From the NCBI RefSeq assembly GCF_001644035.1, contig NZ_LUUG01000049.1:182036-246035 (forward strand): 64,000 nt of DNA, written 5' to 3'. This document shows, piece by piece, positions 8,553-17,379 of the stretch. The notes beneath the pieces were generated by a model, which ran no database searches, had not been told where the DNA came from, and saw only the letters and a program-made list of their open reading frames with translations. The position numbers were made by a program, and so were the translations under genes. Every line of letters starts with the position of its first letter. Position 1 is the stretch's first letter. This DNA is from Methylomonas methanica (GTDB taxonomy: Bacteria > Pseudomonadota > Gammaproteobacteria > Methylococcales > Methylomonadaceae).

Positions 8553-9091
8553 GATTACAACCTTTATGTTGATTGAAATTAGAGCGCATTGGGAACTTGA
8601 TTTTCAGGGCCTCTAAAAATTCGTCATTCCCGCGTATTCGCAAGCGGTTAGTCCGCGCGGCGCGTTTAGTTTGCAAAGTCCGCGACAGAAACGAGTATGA
8701 ATGATTGGAAGTCCCTAACCGTGTTAGCCGTTACTACGCCTATGGCTAAGCACGGTGATCCACATACAATATTCAGACCACAAAACATTTTTCTTTAAAT
8801 ACAGAAAGATACGTACATAACGGGCGGTAATGCGCGGGGAATTTTCCGTGAAATAACTCATGCACAAAGTTATTTGCCGCAACTTATCCTGGATATAAAA
8901 AAACCTGATTGGCAAGAATCTTCAGTTAGGCGTCATACCCGCCTGAAGCGGGTATACCGGCATGACCACGTTTTTAGCTGAAGCAGCTTACTTACTAGGC
9001 AGAAGAGACATTCAGCGCAAAGCGCTTGATTACATTCGTGGTGAGCGAATTGAAGTGTTGATGAAGTATGCTTGTGCAGAGATTCCTTAAA
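8553..9091. other. Intergenic region with repeat fragments, no supported gene
   Basis: Contains GGGCCTCTAAAAAT (8607-8620), also present at 16988; a CGTCATTCCCGCG stretch; an imperfect inverted repeat near 8718-8757 (ACCGTGTTAGCC against GGCTAAGCACGGT); and CGTCATACCCGCC...GGGTATACCGGCATGAC near 8931-8966. A 42-codon open frame (8962-9090) and a 63-codon minus frame (8724-8915) match nothing known to me. Likely repeat debris upstream of the 8552 gene. Confidence 0.4.
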
Positions 9092-10594
9092 TCAGCAAGC
9101 TTCAGTGTTTAATCGTTTGCGGCGAACCACCCAGCCAAGCCCGCCGAGCGCGGAAAAGAACAAGTAAAACGCACCCGGTAAGGGCACCGGTGCGGATTGT
9201 AGCGGACTCATATGCCAGGCCAATGCGTAATCCCAAATGAACGGACTGGCTTCGCCGGACTTGACCCGCAATTCGTAGTGGTGACCGAAGACCAGACTAA
9301 GCCACAGGTTCTCGCTGTTGTCGACACTGCTTGCCGAGAATGCGGCGATGTTTTGCTCCGTAGCATCGAACAACTCCAGGTTAAGATCGTGCAAGGTAGT
9401 TGTCAGATTGAGGTCGTTCGATACCCCAAGATTCCACACTAAAGACGCCTGCAAATTCAAATCCGCTGCGGCGGCGAACTTATACGTCGCCAGACTATTG
9501 CTAGCCAAGCCGCCGAATTCAGTATCGACATCAAAGCCCGCCAAGCCGATGCCGTTCGGGTTGCCGCCATCTTCCAGGCTATCTTGTTCGCCGCCGGCGA
9601 TGATTTGGTAACTATGCAAAATATTCAGTTGGCCGGCGCCGAATCTATCGTCCAGGCCATTCAGGGTTTGATGCCCGCTGCTGCGGTAATCGACGATATT
9701 GTCTGTAGTTGAAGTATTCTGCGTCGCTCTGTCGGCACCCGCCAGCAACGCGGCTTTAACGGTTTCGCCGCGCTCGGCGTTATAAACCGTTCCGACACCT
9801 TCAATATCAATAGATCCCTGCGATAGATTGGCCGCGCCCTTGTGGCCGGTCTCGACCAATAACGCGGCAGCAGCGGCTACTATGGGCGTGGCTCCGCTGG
9901 TGGTGGTTTGCGGCGCCACTACATCAGGACGCGTCCGTCCCGCTATATATATAGAATCCACCGCATCGGCCCCCCTATCTTGTCTGCCATCCGTACGGCC
10001 CACCGCAATCGCGTTGTAAGCGCTACCCAATAAGGGCGAGTCGCTAAGGCCATTGTTCATGCCAACCACCTGGATGAATTCGTTGCGCTGCACTTGCCTG
10101 TCCACAAAGCGCAAAATCATTGCCGTTTCCGGCACAGTGTCGCCTTTGCCTATCCAGCTATGGTTCGCAATCCGACTGGCGTTGACGGGAGCCAAGGCAG
10201 TTGGACTAATGAGACTTTCGATCCAGGCGTTGGCGTCATAGCTGGCAATGTTCTTTATGCCGTGGGCGATGGAATCCTTACCGTAAAATCTGGTACCGAC
10301 GCTGTCAGCATGTCCCGATGGTGAGGTACTGGCTTTATTTCCCGGAAAACTGAACGTCTTACCGGCAAATTGGACTTTAAGAATATCCGGCGCGTAGATG
10401 GGGTAATCAGGGTGATCTCTCGATTCGACTAATGACGCTTCGGCGTGCACCACATTGACACCATCGCCGGTCGGTATGTTTGCGCCCAATTGAATTAGCA
10501 AGGCTTGATAGCCAATATCAGTTTTGTAATCGGCAGCGGCGGCGGATGCCCAAAACAGCATCGGAAACAGATAAAACCCAGGCTTTGTAATCAT
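9092..10594 (-). CDS. Subtilase-like (S8) surface protein with PEP-CTERM-like end
   Basis: A 500-residue exported protein. The segment RPDVVAPQTTTSGATPIVAA matches the subtilase serine motif (Ser near 233), a His sits in SPSGHADSVG (near 95), and an oxyanion-type GMNNG lies near 178-182. The Asp motif reads GDGVNVVHAEAS, with Glu (near 52) where Asp is expected. The C-terminus ends in PVPLPGAFYLFFSALGGL plus RRKR, a PEP-CTERM-like sorting tail. ATG 10594 has AAGGTG in front. Could be an active atypical protease or a degenerate one. Confidence 0.72.
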   Translation of the reverse strand: MITKPGFYLFPMLFWASAAAADYKTDIGYQALLIQLGANIPTGDGVNVVHAEASLVESRDHPDYPIYAPDILKVQFAGKTFSFPGNKASTSPSGHADSVGTRFYGKDSIAHGIKNIASYDANAWIESLISPTALAPVNASRIANHSWIGKGDTVPETAMILRFVDRQVQRNEFIQVVGMNNGLSDSPLLGSAYNAIAVGRTDGRQDRGADAVDSIYIAGRTRPDVVAPQTTTSGATPIVAAAAALLVETGHKGAANLSQGSIDIEGVGTVYNAERGETVKAALLAGADRATQNTSTTDNIVDYRSSGHQTLNGLDDRFGAGQLNILHSYQIIAGGEQDSLEDGGNPNGIGLAGFDVDTEFGGLASNSLATYKFAAAADLNLQASLVWNLGVSNDLNLTTTLHDLNLELFDATEQNIAAFSASSVDNSENLWLSLVFGHHYELRVKSGEASPFIWDYALAWHMSPLQSAPVPLPGAFYLFFSALGGLGWVVRRKRLNTEAC

Positions 10595-11124
10595 TGTTAT
10601 CACCTTATTAATCTCTTGAAGTGCGCTTAACTCTATCTAGCCGTTCCGGAAATTACCGCGCGGCAACCGGGAAAAACCAATCGTCCGGATCGTGGCTGGC
10701 CCAGGATGAGGCGTTACTCTGAGCGCGTCTAACGTCCCAGCACTGTATCTGCCGCTTAATCGCAACTATAGACCAGATACCAAGTCTTGCCGGATGCTCG
10801 TCCATGGTTGAGTTTGGCGATTATGGAAGTCTTGAAGGGTTAAGGCTCTGAGTCATTCCCGCCGCTGGAAAGCGCAGCGAATCCCATGTAGGAATGGACT
10901 CCCGCCTGCGCGGGAGCGACGATATTTGAGGGCCAAGTTAAAAATCGACCAGGCAAACTGAAAAGTTTTGCGAACATTTTTAGAAAGCAATCATGCGGAG
11001 AACCTGGTTGCATTCAAAAGGCTTTCTAACTATGCAAACCTGGCGGTCTTGCGGCCCCTTGCGTTTTATTAGCACAGGGGCCCAGATAGGAAAAAAACTC
11101 GGGTGAAAATCGAGATTTAAGCGA
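10595..11124. other. Intergenic region with REP-like repeat and a structured stretch
   Basis: No gene is supported. At about 10851-10922 a REP-like element reads CATTCCCGCCGCTGG and ends CCCGCCTGCGCGGGAGCGAC. At 10995-11060 AACCTGG occurs twice and TTGCAT/ATGCAA form an inverted pair, suggesting RNA structure of unknown kind. The 3' end holds a weak terminator for the gene at 11125. Confidence 0.4.
11091..11114 (-). terminator. Possible terminator after the 11125 gene
   Basis: Short stem CTCG/CGAG (11098-11101 and 11111-11114) followed on the minus strand by seven T (complement of 11091-11097). The stem is short, so the call is weak. Confidence 0.35.
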
Positions 11125-11526
11125 TCAATGAATGCGAATCAAATAGCCGTCGGTTTTTTCACAACCGGGTTTGCTGTGTGCGGTAATGCTCAAGCGCGCG
11201 AAACCACCTTCTATAGGTCTATCCACTTTGCCCTTTATCTCCAAGCGACCGCTGGGTTGTTGAGTAATTTGCAGTTGTTTAGAGGTGAAATGATATTTGG
11301 TTTCGCCGGCACTGACATTAACCACAACCGAAGTCGGCGTGGTGTTGGCGGAAGCCATCAACGAAAACTCGCTAAACGATTGCAGGTATTTATTGGTTGC
11401 CGGTTGAAACTCCGAAAACACCGGTTTATCGCAGTGCTGCGAACTCTGACTGCTGCCATACGCATGCGCAGCAGTGCCGCTCAAACTTAACAAAGTGGCG
11501 GCAGCAATTTTTAGTAGCGTGGTCAT
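11125..11526 (-). CDS. Small exported protein, unknown
   Basis: A 133-residue protein with a clear signal peptide (to AHA, about residue 22). The mature part has two cysteines far apart (near 32 and 122) that may form a disulfide, and a beta-rich Ig-like composition (TPTSVVVNVSAGETKYHF). Shine-Dalgarno GGAG precedes the ATG. I do not recognise the family. It stands alone between repeat-bearing gaps. Confidence 0.65.
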   Translation of the reverse strand: MTTLLKIAAATLLSLSGTAAHAYGSSQSSQHCDKPVFSEFQPATNKYLQSFSEFSLMASANTTPTSVVVNVSAGETKYHFTSKQLQITQQPSGRLEIKGKVDRPIEGGFARLSITAHSKPGCEKTDGYLIRIH

Positions 11527-11690
11527 TATTTTCTCCGAGGCGTGGTTATAAGAATAGTTATCCCCCTAGCTTACCAATAAATCACGGAATTGCTGGTGAT
11601 CAATTCAATCCAGCACGTGCCTTCGTACCAATTCTCACCGTTACGATTATGCATATTCAATTAAAAAGTGTGATGAAAAACACACAAGTA

Positions 11691-11725
11691 GTTCTAATGA
11701 AAACAAAATAAGTTCTAATCAGAAC
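11691..11725 (+). promoter_or_regulatory. Probable MarR operator (half-site plus palindrome)
   Basis: GTTCTAAT at 11691-11698 and again at 11712-11719, where it continues into the near-palindrome GTTCTAATCAGAAC (11712-11725). The two are 21 bases apart, two helical turns. The same element, ATTCTAATTAGAAC, lies at the marR start (16423-16436). Likely binding site of that MarR protein, controlling the small exported gene and perhaps ftsH. Confidence 0.6.
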
Positions 11726-11857
11726 CATAATCTGATAGACTTTACCCACACTAACAATTGAAACGAAGCTCTCGAAACAAAAGTTCGTTTTGATCCTGAA
11801 GTGCCGAGACCTAACTCTCTATCGATTTATTTTTTCTTGTTTACCGAGGCTAACATC

Positions 11858-12244
11858 ATGACGTCATTTAGAAAATCCATATCTTTCTTCATAGCAATCA
11901 CCTTTATCAGTGCGCTGTGTTTTCCTGTCTCCGCGGCCACATTTAGCCACGAAGAAGTAAGAGCCGCTCTGGAAAGCACCATTTCCAAAGTCAAAGCGTC
12001 CATCTCCGCGGTGGAAAACGGCGCGGACAAGGAAACCGTAGCCGAGTTGGTCAGCAATGCCAAACAACAGCAAAAAGACATCGAGAACAACGATCTCGAA
12101 GTCAAACGCCAACATGCCGGCAAACGTCTGAATACCGCATGGAAAGCAGCGCGCGGCGGCGATTTGCAGTTGGCCGGCGAATCGTTGAAAGAAGCTTTGA
12201 GCCGCTATGAGGAAATGCACAACCTTTATGTTTCCAGCCATTAA
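11858..12244 (+). CDS. Small exported helical protein, unknown
   Basis: A 128-residue protein with signal peptide (about 1-25, ending PVSAA) and an all-helical, charged mature part containing AVENGADKETV and KRLNTAWKAARGGDLQLAGESL, like small periplasmic metal- or stress-related helical proteins. Start at 11858 has GAGGC upstream; an in-frame ATG at 11801 would add 19 residues before the signal peptide. It lies behind the MarR-type operator and ahead of ftsH. Function unknown. Confidence 0.7.
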   Translation: MTSFRKSISFFIAITFISALCFPVSAATFSHEEVRAALESTISKVKASISAVENGADKETVAELVSNAKQQQKDIENNDLEVKRQHAGKRLNTAWKAARGGDLQLAGESLKEALSRYEEMHNLYVSSH

Positions 12245-12664
12245 GCATATGAGCCATGTATCAACCGGCCGCATCGGCGCACAAAATAGGGGCGTTTTGT
12301 GTGCATATTGGACATAAGGCTTGAACATTAAAGGGTCCAAGCCTTGTGTAAATACTCCCTTTTACGACCTGCATTGTCGATAACACCGGCACATTTGATG
12401 CGCGTGTGCCGGCCTTGGACCTATGTTCCGGGCGTTTTCTTACCTCCGAAAAGAAAAACGTGACAGTTAACTTGTTCGCCAATTGGCAAAGCGGTGATGC
12501 GGGTCTTTTTATATCGAATTAATGGCGCAAAAATTGCTGATTTTCTTATGTCGAACCAGTGTTCTCTTCTCACCTGGCTTGATGTGGAAAACGTCCGTGC
12601 ACAAACCCAAGTCTTGCCCAAGCGTATCACTTGAACCTTGCATCTTAAACAGGAGATCGCAATC
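12245..12664. other. Gap before ftsH with two hairpins
   Basis: No supported gene. Hairpin AAGGCTTG/CAAGCCTT (12316-12323 and 12338-12345) may end the small exported gene; a second, CCGGCACA/TGTGCCGG (12386-12393 and 12405-12412), follows. The rest up to the ftsH ribosome site AGGAG (12651-12655) shows nothing clear. Confidence 0.45.
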
Positions 12665-14560
12665 ATGAAAAAGCTCTTAATCGCCCTATCCGTAACGATT
12701 GGAATCGCTATCGCAATATTCGCGGCATTCAATCCCAGGCTATCTGCTTACAACTCGCAAAACGACATTTCCTATTCCGATTTCATCAAGGATGTGCGCA
12801 GCAAGTCCGTGGCCGAAGTGATGATAGACGGCAAATCTATCGATGGCCGCCGCCATAACGGCACGCGGTTTGCCACATACAATCCTGGCGATGCGCGGAT
12901 CATAGACGATCTATTGGAGTATGACGTCAAGATCAAAGTCGAAAGACCTGAAACCCAGTCAACCCTAACTCAACTTTTATTTTCATGGGCTCCCACCTTG
13001 CTGTTGATCGGGGTATTAATCTATTTCATGCGTAAACAGCAACAGGGTGCCGGCGCGCAAAACGGCTTTGGCAAAAGCCGGGCCAAATTAATGACCGAAG
13101 ATCAAGTCAAGGTGCGTTTCAACGATGTGGCCGGCGCCGAGGAAGCCAAACAGGACGTGGCGGAAATGGTCGACTTCCTGAAAGATCCGGGCAAATACGA
13201 AGCCTTGGGCGGTAAAATTCCGCGCGGCGTGTTGATGGTGGGGCCTCCCGGTACCGGTAAAACTTTATTGGCGCGGGCCATTGCCGGAGAGGCCGGAGTG
13301 CCGTTCTTCTCGATCTCGGGTTCCGACTTTGTGGAAATGTTTGTCGGCGTGGGCGCGTCCAGGGTGCGCGATATGTTTGAGCAAGCTAAAAAACGCGCGC
13401 CCTGCATTATCTTCATCGACGAAATCGACGCGGTCGGCCGCCAGCGCAGCAGCGGCGGTAATATCGGCGGCGGCGAAGAACGCGAACAAACCCTTAACCA
13501 ATTATTGGTGGAAATGGACGGCTTTAGCGGCAACGAAGGCATCATTGTCATTGCGGCAACCAACCGTGTCGATGTGCTGGACAAGGCTTTACTGAGACCG
13601 GGCCGTTTTGATCGCCAGGTGCAGATCGGCTTGCCGGACATCAAGGGCCGCGAACAAATTCTCAAAGTCCACGCCACCCGAGTGCCCTTGGCCGACGATG
13701 TCAACATCAACGATCTGGCGCGCGGCACACCGGGTTTTTCGGGTGCCGAACTAGCCAATCTGATTAACGAAGGCGCCCTATTCGCTGCCCGTAACAACCA
13801 GCGGGAAGTGACGATGCACGACCTGGACAGCGCCCGCGACAAAGCCATCATGGGCGCCGAGAAACGCACCATGATCATGAGTCGCGAGGATTTGTTAATG
13901 ACTGCTTACCATGAAGCCGGCCACGCCATCGTTGGCCGTTTGGTGCCGGAGCACGACCCGGTTTATAAAGTCAGTATCATGCCGCGCGGCGGCGCGCTGG
14001 GCATCACCATGTTTCTGCCGGAACACGACCAATACAGTGCCTGCAAAGATAAACTGGATGGCCAGATTTCCAGCCTGTTCGGCGGACGGATTGCCGAAGC
14101 CTTAATTTACGGCAAAAACAAAGTCACCACCGGCGCCTCCAACGATATACAACGCGCCACTCAATTGGCGCGCAATATGGTCACCAAATGGGGCTTATCC
14201 GATCGTCTGGGCCCGATGGATTGCGGCGACAACGACAGCGGCTTTATGGGTTCGACCAAACCGATGTCCGAGCAAATGGCACGGCTGATCGATCATGAAA
14301 TAAGACAAACCTTGGCGAATAACTATCGGCGCGCCGAGGCCATTCTCAAAGCTCATATGGAGATTCTGCACAACATGGCGCAAGCCTTGCTGGATTGGGA
14401 AACGCTGGATAAATATCAGATCGACGAGTTGATGCAGGGCCGCAAGATCGCGCCGCCCAAGGCTGTCGAGCCGGCAAAACGGCACTGGGACAACGGCAAA
14501 TTGCCCAGGCCGACGGCTGAAACTGTACCTCCCATCGGCAAGATACCGGCTTTGTCCTAA
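12665..14560 (+). CDS. ftsH: ATP-dependent zinc metalloprotease FtsH (accessory copy)
   Basis: Membrane AAA+ protease of 631 residues that degrades membrane and soluble proteins. Two transmembrane segments (about 4-20 and 104-122) flank a short periplasmic part. Walker A GPPGTGKT (193-200), Walker B IIFIDEID (248-255), a second region of homology near 300-317 and zinc motif HEAGH (416-420) are intact. The start is 12665, 9 bases after AGGAG. The usual ftsH neighbours (rlmE, folP) are absent; it sits next to an efflux cluster under a MarR-type site, so it is probably a second, specialised copy. Confidence 0.93.
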   Translation: MKKLLIALSVTIGIAIAIFAAFNPRLSAYNSQNDISYSDFIKDVRSKSVAEVMIDGKSIDGRRHNGTRFATYNPGDARIIDDLLEYDVKIKVERPETQSTLTQLLFSWAPTLLLIGVLIYFMRKQQQGAGAQNGFGKSRAKLMTEDQVKVRFNDVAGAEEAKQDVAEMVDFLKDPGKYEALGGKIPRGVLMVGPPGTGKTLLARAIAGEAGVPFFSISGSDFVEMFVGVGASRVRDMFEQAKKRAPCIIFIDEIDAVGRQRSSGGNIGGGEEREQTLNQLLVEMDGFSGNEGIIVIAATNRVDVLDKALLRPGRFDRQVQIGLPDIKGREQILKVHATRVPLADDVNINDLARGTPGFSGAELANLINEGALFAARNNQREVTMHDLDSARDKAIMGAEKRTMIMSREDLLMTAYHEAGHAIVGRLVPEHDPVYKVSIMPRGGALGITMFLPEHDQYSACKDKLDGQISSLFGGRIAEALIYGKNKVTTGASNDIQRATQLARNMVTKWGLSDRLGPMDCGDNDSGFMGSTKPMSEQMARLIDHEIRQTLANNYRRAEAILKAHMEILHNMAQALLDWETLDKYQIDELMQGRKIAPPKAVEPAKRHWDNGKLPRPTAETVPPIGKIPALS

Positions 14561-14582
14561 TCTCAAGACCGGATATATCTCC

Positions 14583-14658
14583 CACACTGCAAATTTCGGC
14601 ACATCCGTTCCCTCGCCCTCCGGGTGAGGGAATCAAAAAAACCGAAATTTGAAGTGTG
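14583..14658. repeat. Nested inverted repeat (MITE-like) after ftsH
   Basis: Outer arms of 17 bases with one mismatch (14583-14599 and 14642-14658, core CAAATTTCGG/CCGAAATTTG) enclose inner arms TTCCCTC/GAGGGAA (14608-14614 and 14626-14632) around CCCTCCGGGT. Shape and content resemble the element at 16988-17114. It could also end ftsH transcripts. Confidence 0.6.
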
Positions 14659-14773
14659 ATGACTTGATAAAACAGTAACCGCATGAATCAACTGTTGCTC
14701 GCGAGCCCCGAATAAATGATAGAGTTCGGGGCCAAAGAATAGATTAATAACTAGGGGATTTTTCCAAATTCTA

Positions 14774-16312
14774 GTGATTCGACTACCCAATAAAAGCTTG
14801 AAAAAATTCGTTTTCAGTTCGGCGATATTGCCCTATTCGGCGCCAGCCTATCGCGGCGGGACGATTGCAGCATTGATACTGTTGACCGCCTGCACCGTGC
14901 CGAAACCTCTAGCGCTTGCAGAAAATACCCCGCCATCCCCTGCCCGGTCGGCTCTATCCTGGCACGCTTATCAAGCCCAAAACCGCCCGCCAGCGCCGGA
15001 TACATCCAGTTTTCCAATTGAAGATGCCGGAATCGATACCAAGCAAACCTACGATTTGCCGGCCTTGGTGGATTTGGCCCTGCACACGCATCCGGAAACC
15101 CGGATTAGCTGGGAGGAAGCAAAAGCGGCCGCCGCGCGCCTGGAAAGAAATCGCAGCAGCTGGTATCCAACCCTGACGGCAATGGCATTCGGCCAGCATT
15201 TTACTAGCAGCTTTCCCATCCCCGGCAGCGCGCTGGTCAGCAACGGTTACGCGGCTCTCGCCAGTCTGGATTTGGCATGGACCTTATTCGATTTCGGCCG
15301 CCGGGAAGCGCTGGTCGATGCCGGTGCACAGAGGCTGAGCGCCGCTAATTTTGCCTTCGACCGTAAACACCAGGAAATTGCCTATCGGGTGGCCAGCAGT
15401 TTTTTTGTTTATCAGGCCGCCTTGGCCAAGGTGACGGCGGCTCAGCAAACCTATGAGTCAGCGAAAACCAACGCCGACTCGGTTCAAGCCAAACTCAAAC
15501 AAGGCCTGGCAACCAAACCCGACTTGTTGCTGGCGCTGCAAGAGCAGGCAAAATCCAGTTATGACCTGCAAGATGCGCGCGGTTCGGTCATGCAGACCCG
15601 TGCCGATTTAACGACGAGCCTGGGGATTTCACCGGCTTACAGCCTGCAACTGGTCGACCTGAGCAAGCTACCGTTGCCCGCAGAACTGGCGCAATCGGTG
15701 GAAAAAATTGTCGATCAGGCCTTGGAGCAGCGTCCCGATTTATTGGCGCGCCTTGCCGAATTGCGTGCCCGCGATGCGGACGTTAAAAAAGCCAGAGCGG
15801 AATTCTGGCCGAAAGTGTCGCTACGCGGCATGGTGGGCAATCAATACTGGGGCAATGTGCATACCAAGCCGGCGGGCGGTGAGAGTTATTCAGCAAACAC
15901 CATGGTCGATACGGCCATGTTGCATGTGGAATGGACCTTGTTCGACGGCTTTGAACGCAGCAATGCCGTACGGGAAGCCGAGGCCAAAAGGTCGGCGTCC
16001 CAAGCCCAGCTGGAGGCCTTGCGCCTGGAAATAATGCGCGACATCTGGAAAGCCTACGCCGACACTAAAACCGCGCTGGAAAAACGCGAGTTTGCCTTGG
16101 CTCTGTTGAAAGCCGCCGAGGAATCCTATGCCGCCACCCAAGAGTCTTACACGCACGGCTTTTCGACGGTAATAGAGCTATTGTCGGCGCAAAAAGACCT
16201 GGCGCGTGCCCGCTTTACCGAAATCGACAGTCGGGCAACTTTATTACGTTCCGCCGCAACTCTGGTTTATGTGTCAGGCGAGCAAAATCCGGAAGTGTCG
16301 GATAATCATTAA
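14774..16312 (+). CDS. Outer-membrane efflux lipoprotein, TolC/MdtP type
   Basis: A 512-residue outer membrane factor that forms the exit duct of a tripartite pump. Two OEP repeats are visible (LVDLALHTHPETRISWEEAKAA near 94 and the second from about 310), with a lipobox LLTAC (C40) marking a lipoprotein. Start is GTG 14774, weakly supported: the nearest purine-rich site lies about 20 bases away and a TTG at 14798 is possible. With the ytcA, mdtN and mdtO-like genes downstream it completes an MdtNOP-type pump, placed before marR here. Confidence 0.85.
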   Translation: MIRLPNKSLKKFVFSSAILPYSAPAYRGGTIAALILLTACTVPKPLALAENTPPSPARSALSWHAYQAQNRPPAPDTSSFPIEDAGIDTKQTYDLPALVDLALHTHPETRISWEEAKAAAARLERNRSSWYPTLTAMAFGQHFTSSFPIPGSALVSNGYAALASLDLAWTLFDFGRREALVDAGAQRLSAANFAFDRKHQEIAYRVASSFFVYQAALAKVTAAQQTYESAKTNADSVQAKLKQGLATKPDLLLALQEQAKSSYDLQDARGSVMQTRADLTTSLGISPAYSLQLVDLSKLPLPAELAQSVEKIVDQALEQRPDLLARLAELRARDADVKKARAEFWPKVSLRGMVGNQYWGNVHTKPAGGESYSANTMVDTAMLHVEWTLFDGFERSNAVREAEAKRSASQAQLEALRLEIMRDIWKAYADTKTALEKREFALALLKAAEESYAATQESYTHGFSTVIELLSAQKDLARARFTEIDSRATLLRSAATLVYVSGEQNPEVSDNH

Positions 16313-16390
16313 ATGACCGCCTTTCATGCCGGCCAGTCAGCATTTCTAGTACAACACAGCAAACCGTCTGACCGATTCACCAGGTTTTTC

Positions 16391-16436
16391 TTGAGCGTGA
16401 ATAGGCTTATAGCTATTATCGAATTCTAATTAGAAC
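16391..16436 (+). promoter_or_regulatory. marR promoter with palindromic operator
   Basis: TTGAGC (16391-16396), a 17-base spacer and TATTAT (16414-16419) form a promoter; the perfect palindrome TTCTAATTAGAA (16424-16435) lies at the expected transcription start. Placement fits autorepression by the MarR protein that follows. Confidence 0.7.
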
Positions 16437-16451
16437 AATTATTTTTACATT

Positions 16452-16922
16452 ATGTCCTCCGACTCTACATTTCCAACAGTTTTGCGCCAGTTGCTCCGCA
16501 CCCACCAGGCCTTTTTGTCTTATGCGGCCAGGCACGTTCACCGGCTCGAATTAACCTTGCCTCAGTACGATGTGATCATTACGCTGGGTAAAACCGCCGG
16601 CATGCAGCCCAAGAAACTTGGCGAGGAAACCTTGATTACCAAAGGCACACTCACCGGCGTGGTCAGCCGCTTGGAGGATAAGGGGCTGGTGGAAAGGTCG
16701 GCCTCAAAAAAAGACGGCCGCAGCCAGATCATCCGCTTGACCGAGGCGGGCCGCGCGGTTTACGAACAAACTTTCCCCGAGCATCTGGCCCATATCGGCC
16801 GCCTGTTCGACGACTATGCGCCCGAGGAAATCTCGAAGCTGGAGGCGGATTTACAGAGGCTGCATGAAGCGGTCATCACCGCTCGCGGCGATCATATTGA
16901 ACAAGTCGATGATGAATTCTAG
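16452..16922 (+). CDS. MarR-family transcriptional regulator
   Basis: A 156-residue winged-helix regulator: helix-turn-helix around residues 52-75 (MQPKKLGEETLITKGTLTGV) and wing with KKDGRSQIIRLTEAG near 92-106. MarR proteins usually repress nearby efflux genes until a phenolic or other ligand binds. It sits inside the pump cluster, and its likely operator overlaps its own promoter and recurs at 11712, so small exported gene, possibly ftsH, and pump may form one regulon. Confidence 0.9.
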   Translation: MSSDSTFPTVLRQLLRTHQAFLSYAARHVHRLELTLPQYDVIITLGKTAGMQPKKLGEETLITKGTLTGVVSRLEDKGLVERSASKKDGRSQIIRLTEAGRAVYEQTFPEHLAHIGRLFDDYAPEEISKLEADLQRLHEAVITARGDHIEQVDDEF

Positions 16923-16987
16923 CGAGTACCGAAATGTTCATACGTTTGAGATGAAGCACACAATGATCTCTGGGCGATTACTTAGGT

Positions 16988-17114
16988 GGGCCTCTAAAAA
17001 TAAAAACACCTCCTTCTCCCCACGGGAGAAGGTTGGGATGAGGGAATTAAAATCAATTACTTACCCCCCTCACCCTAGCCCTCTCCCGGAGGACGAGGGA
17101 ATGTTTAGAGGTTC
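16988..17114. repeat. MITE-like inverted-repeat element
   Basis: Terminal inverted repeats CCTCTAAA (16991-16998) and TTTAGAGG (17104-17111); the inside holds CTTCTCCC/GGGAGAAG and the common CCCTCACCCTAGCCCTCTCC sequence. The left end GGGCCTCTAAAAAT also occurs at 8607. Its right end supplies the ribosome site and start codon of the next gene. Confidence 0.65.
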
Positions 17115-17364
17115 CCTTAAAACGTTTTTACTGGCGAGTCCCTCGATTTTCCTGACCGCATGCGATCCCATGCTAAGCCTGGAAGGTTCGTTCTGGCCGG
17201 CCTGGATTATCTGCATCCTCAGCGGGCTGGCGGCCAGCATGCTGTTGATGTGGCAATTGGTGCACTACCGTTTGGCACCCCATTTGGGCCCACCGCTGCT
17301 GATCGCGCCCAGCCTGTGGGCCTTATGCACCTTTATCATCTGGCTGGTGTTTTATGCAGCGTAA
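17101..17364 (+). CDS. YtcA-like inner-membrane lipoprotein of the efflux cluster
   Basis: An 87-residue protein with lipobox FLTAC (C21) and two hydrophobic segments (about 30-53 and 62-86). The part SFWPAWIICILSG matches the conserved region of YtcA, which is encoded with mdtNOP in E. coli. The ATG at 17101 lies in the right arm of the inverted-repeat element, with GGAGG 8 bases before it, so the element seems to have created the present start and first codons (MFRG). The following gene begins 15 bases on. Confidence 0.75.
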   Translation: MFRGSLKTFLLASPSIFLTACDPMLSLEGSFWPAWIICILSGLAASMLLMWQLVHYRLAPHLGPPLLIAPSLWALCTFIIWLVFYAA

Positions 17365-17379
17365 CAGCGGCGGTGCCTG

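Noticed and set aside
8724..8915. 63-codon minus-strand gene
   Set aside because: No ribosome site, no recognisable family, and it lies in repeat-rich intergenic sequence.
8962..9090. 42-codon plus-strand frame
   Set aside because: It begins inside a repeat-like stretch and has no family match or ribosome site; at best a gene remnant.
10990..11095. c-di-GMP riboswitch
   Set aside because: GCAAACC is present, but the other conserved GEMM blocks are absent in the right order, and the strand does not face a nearby gene.
16816..17100. Long form of the YtcA-like protein
   Set aside because: The upstream codons overlap marR and run through the inverted-repeat element; the ribosome site and lipobox favour ATG 17101.
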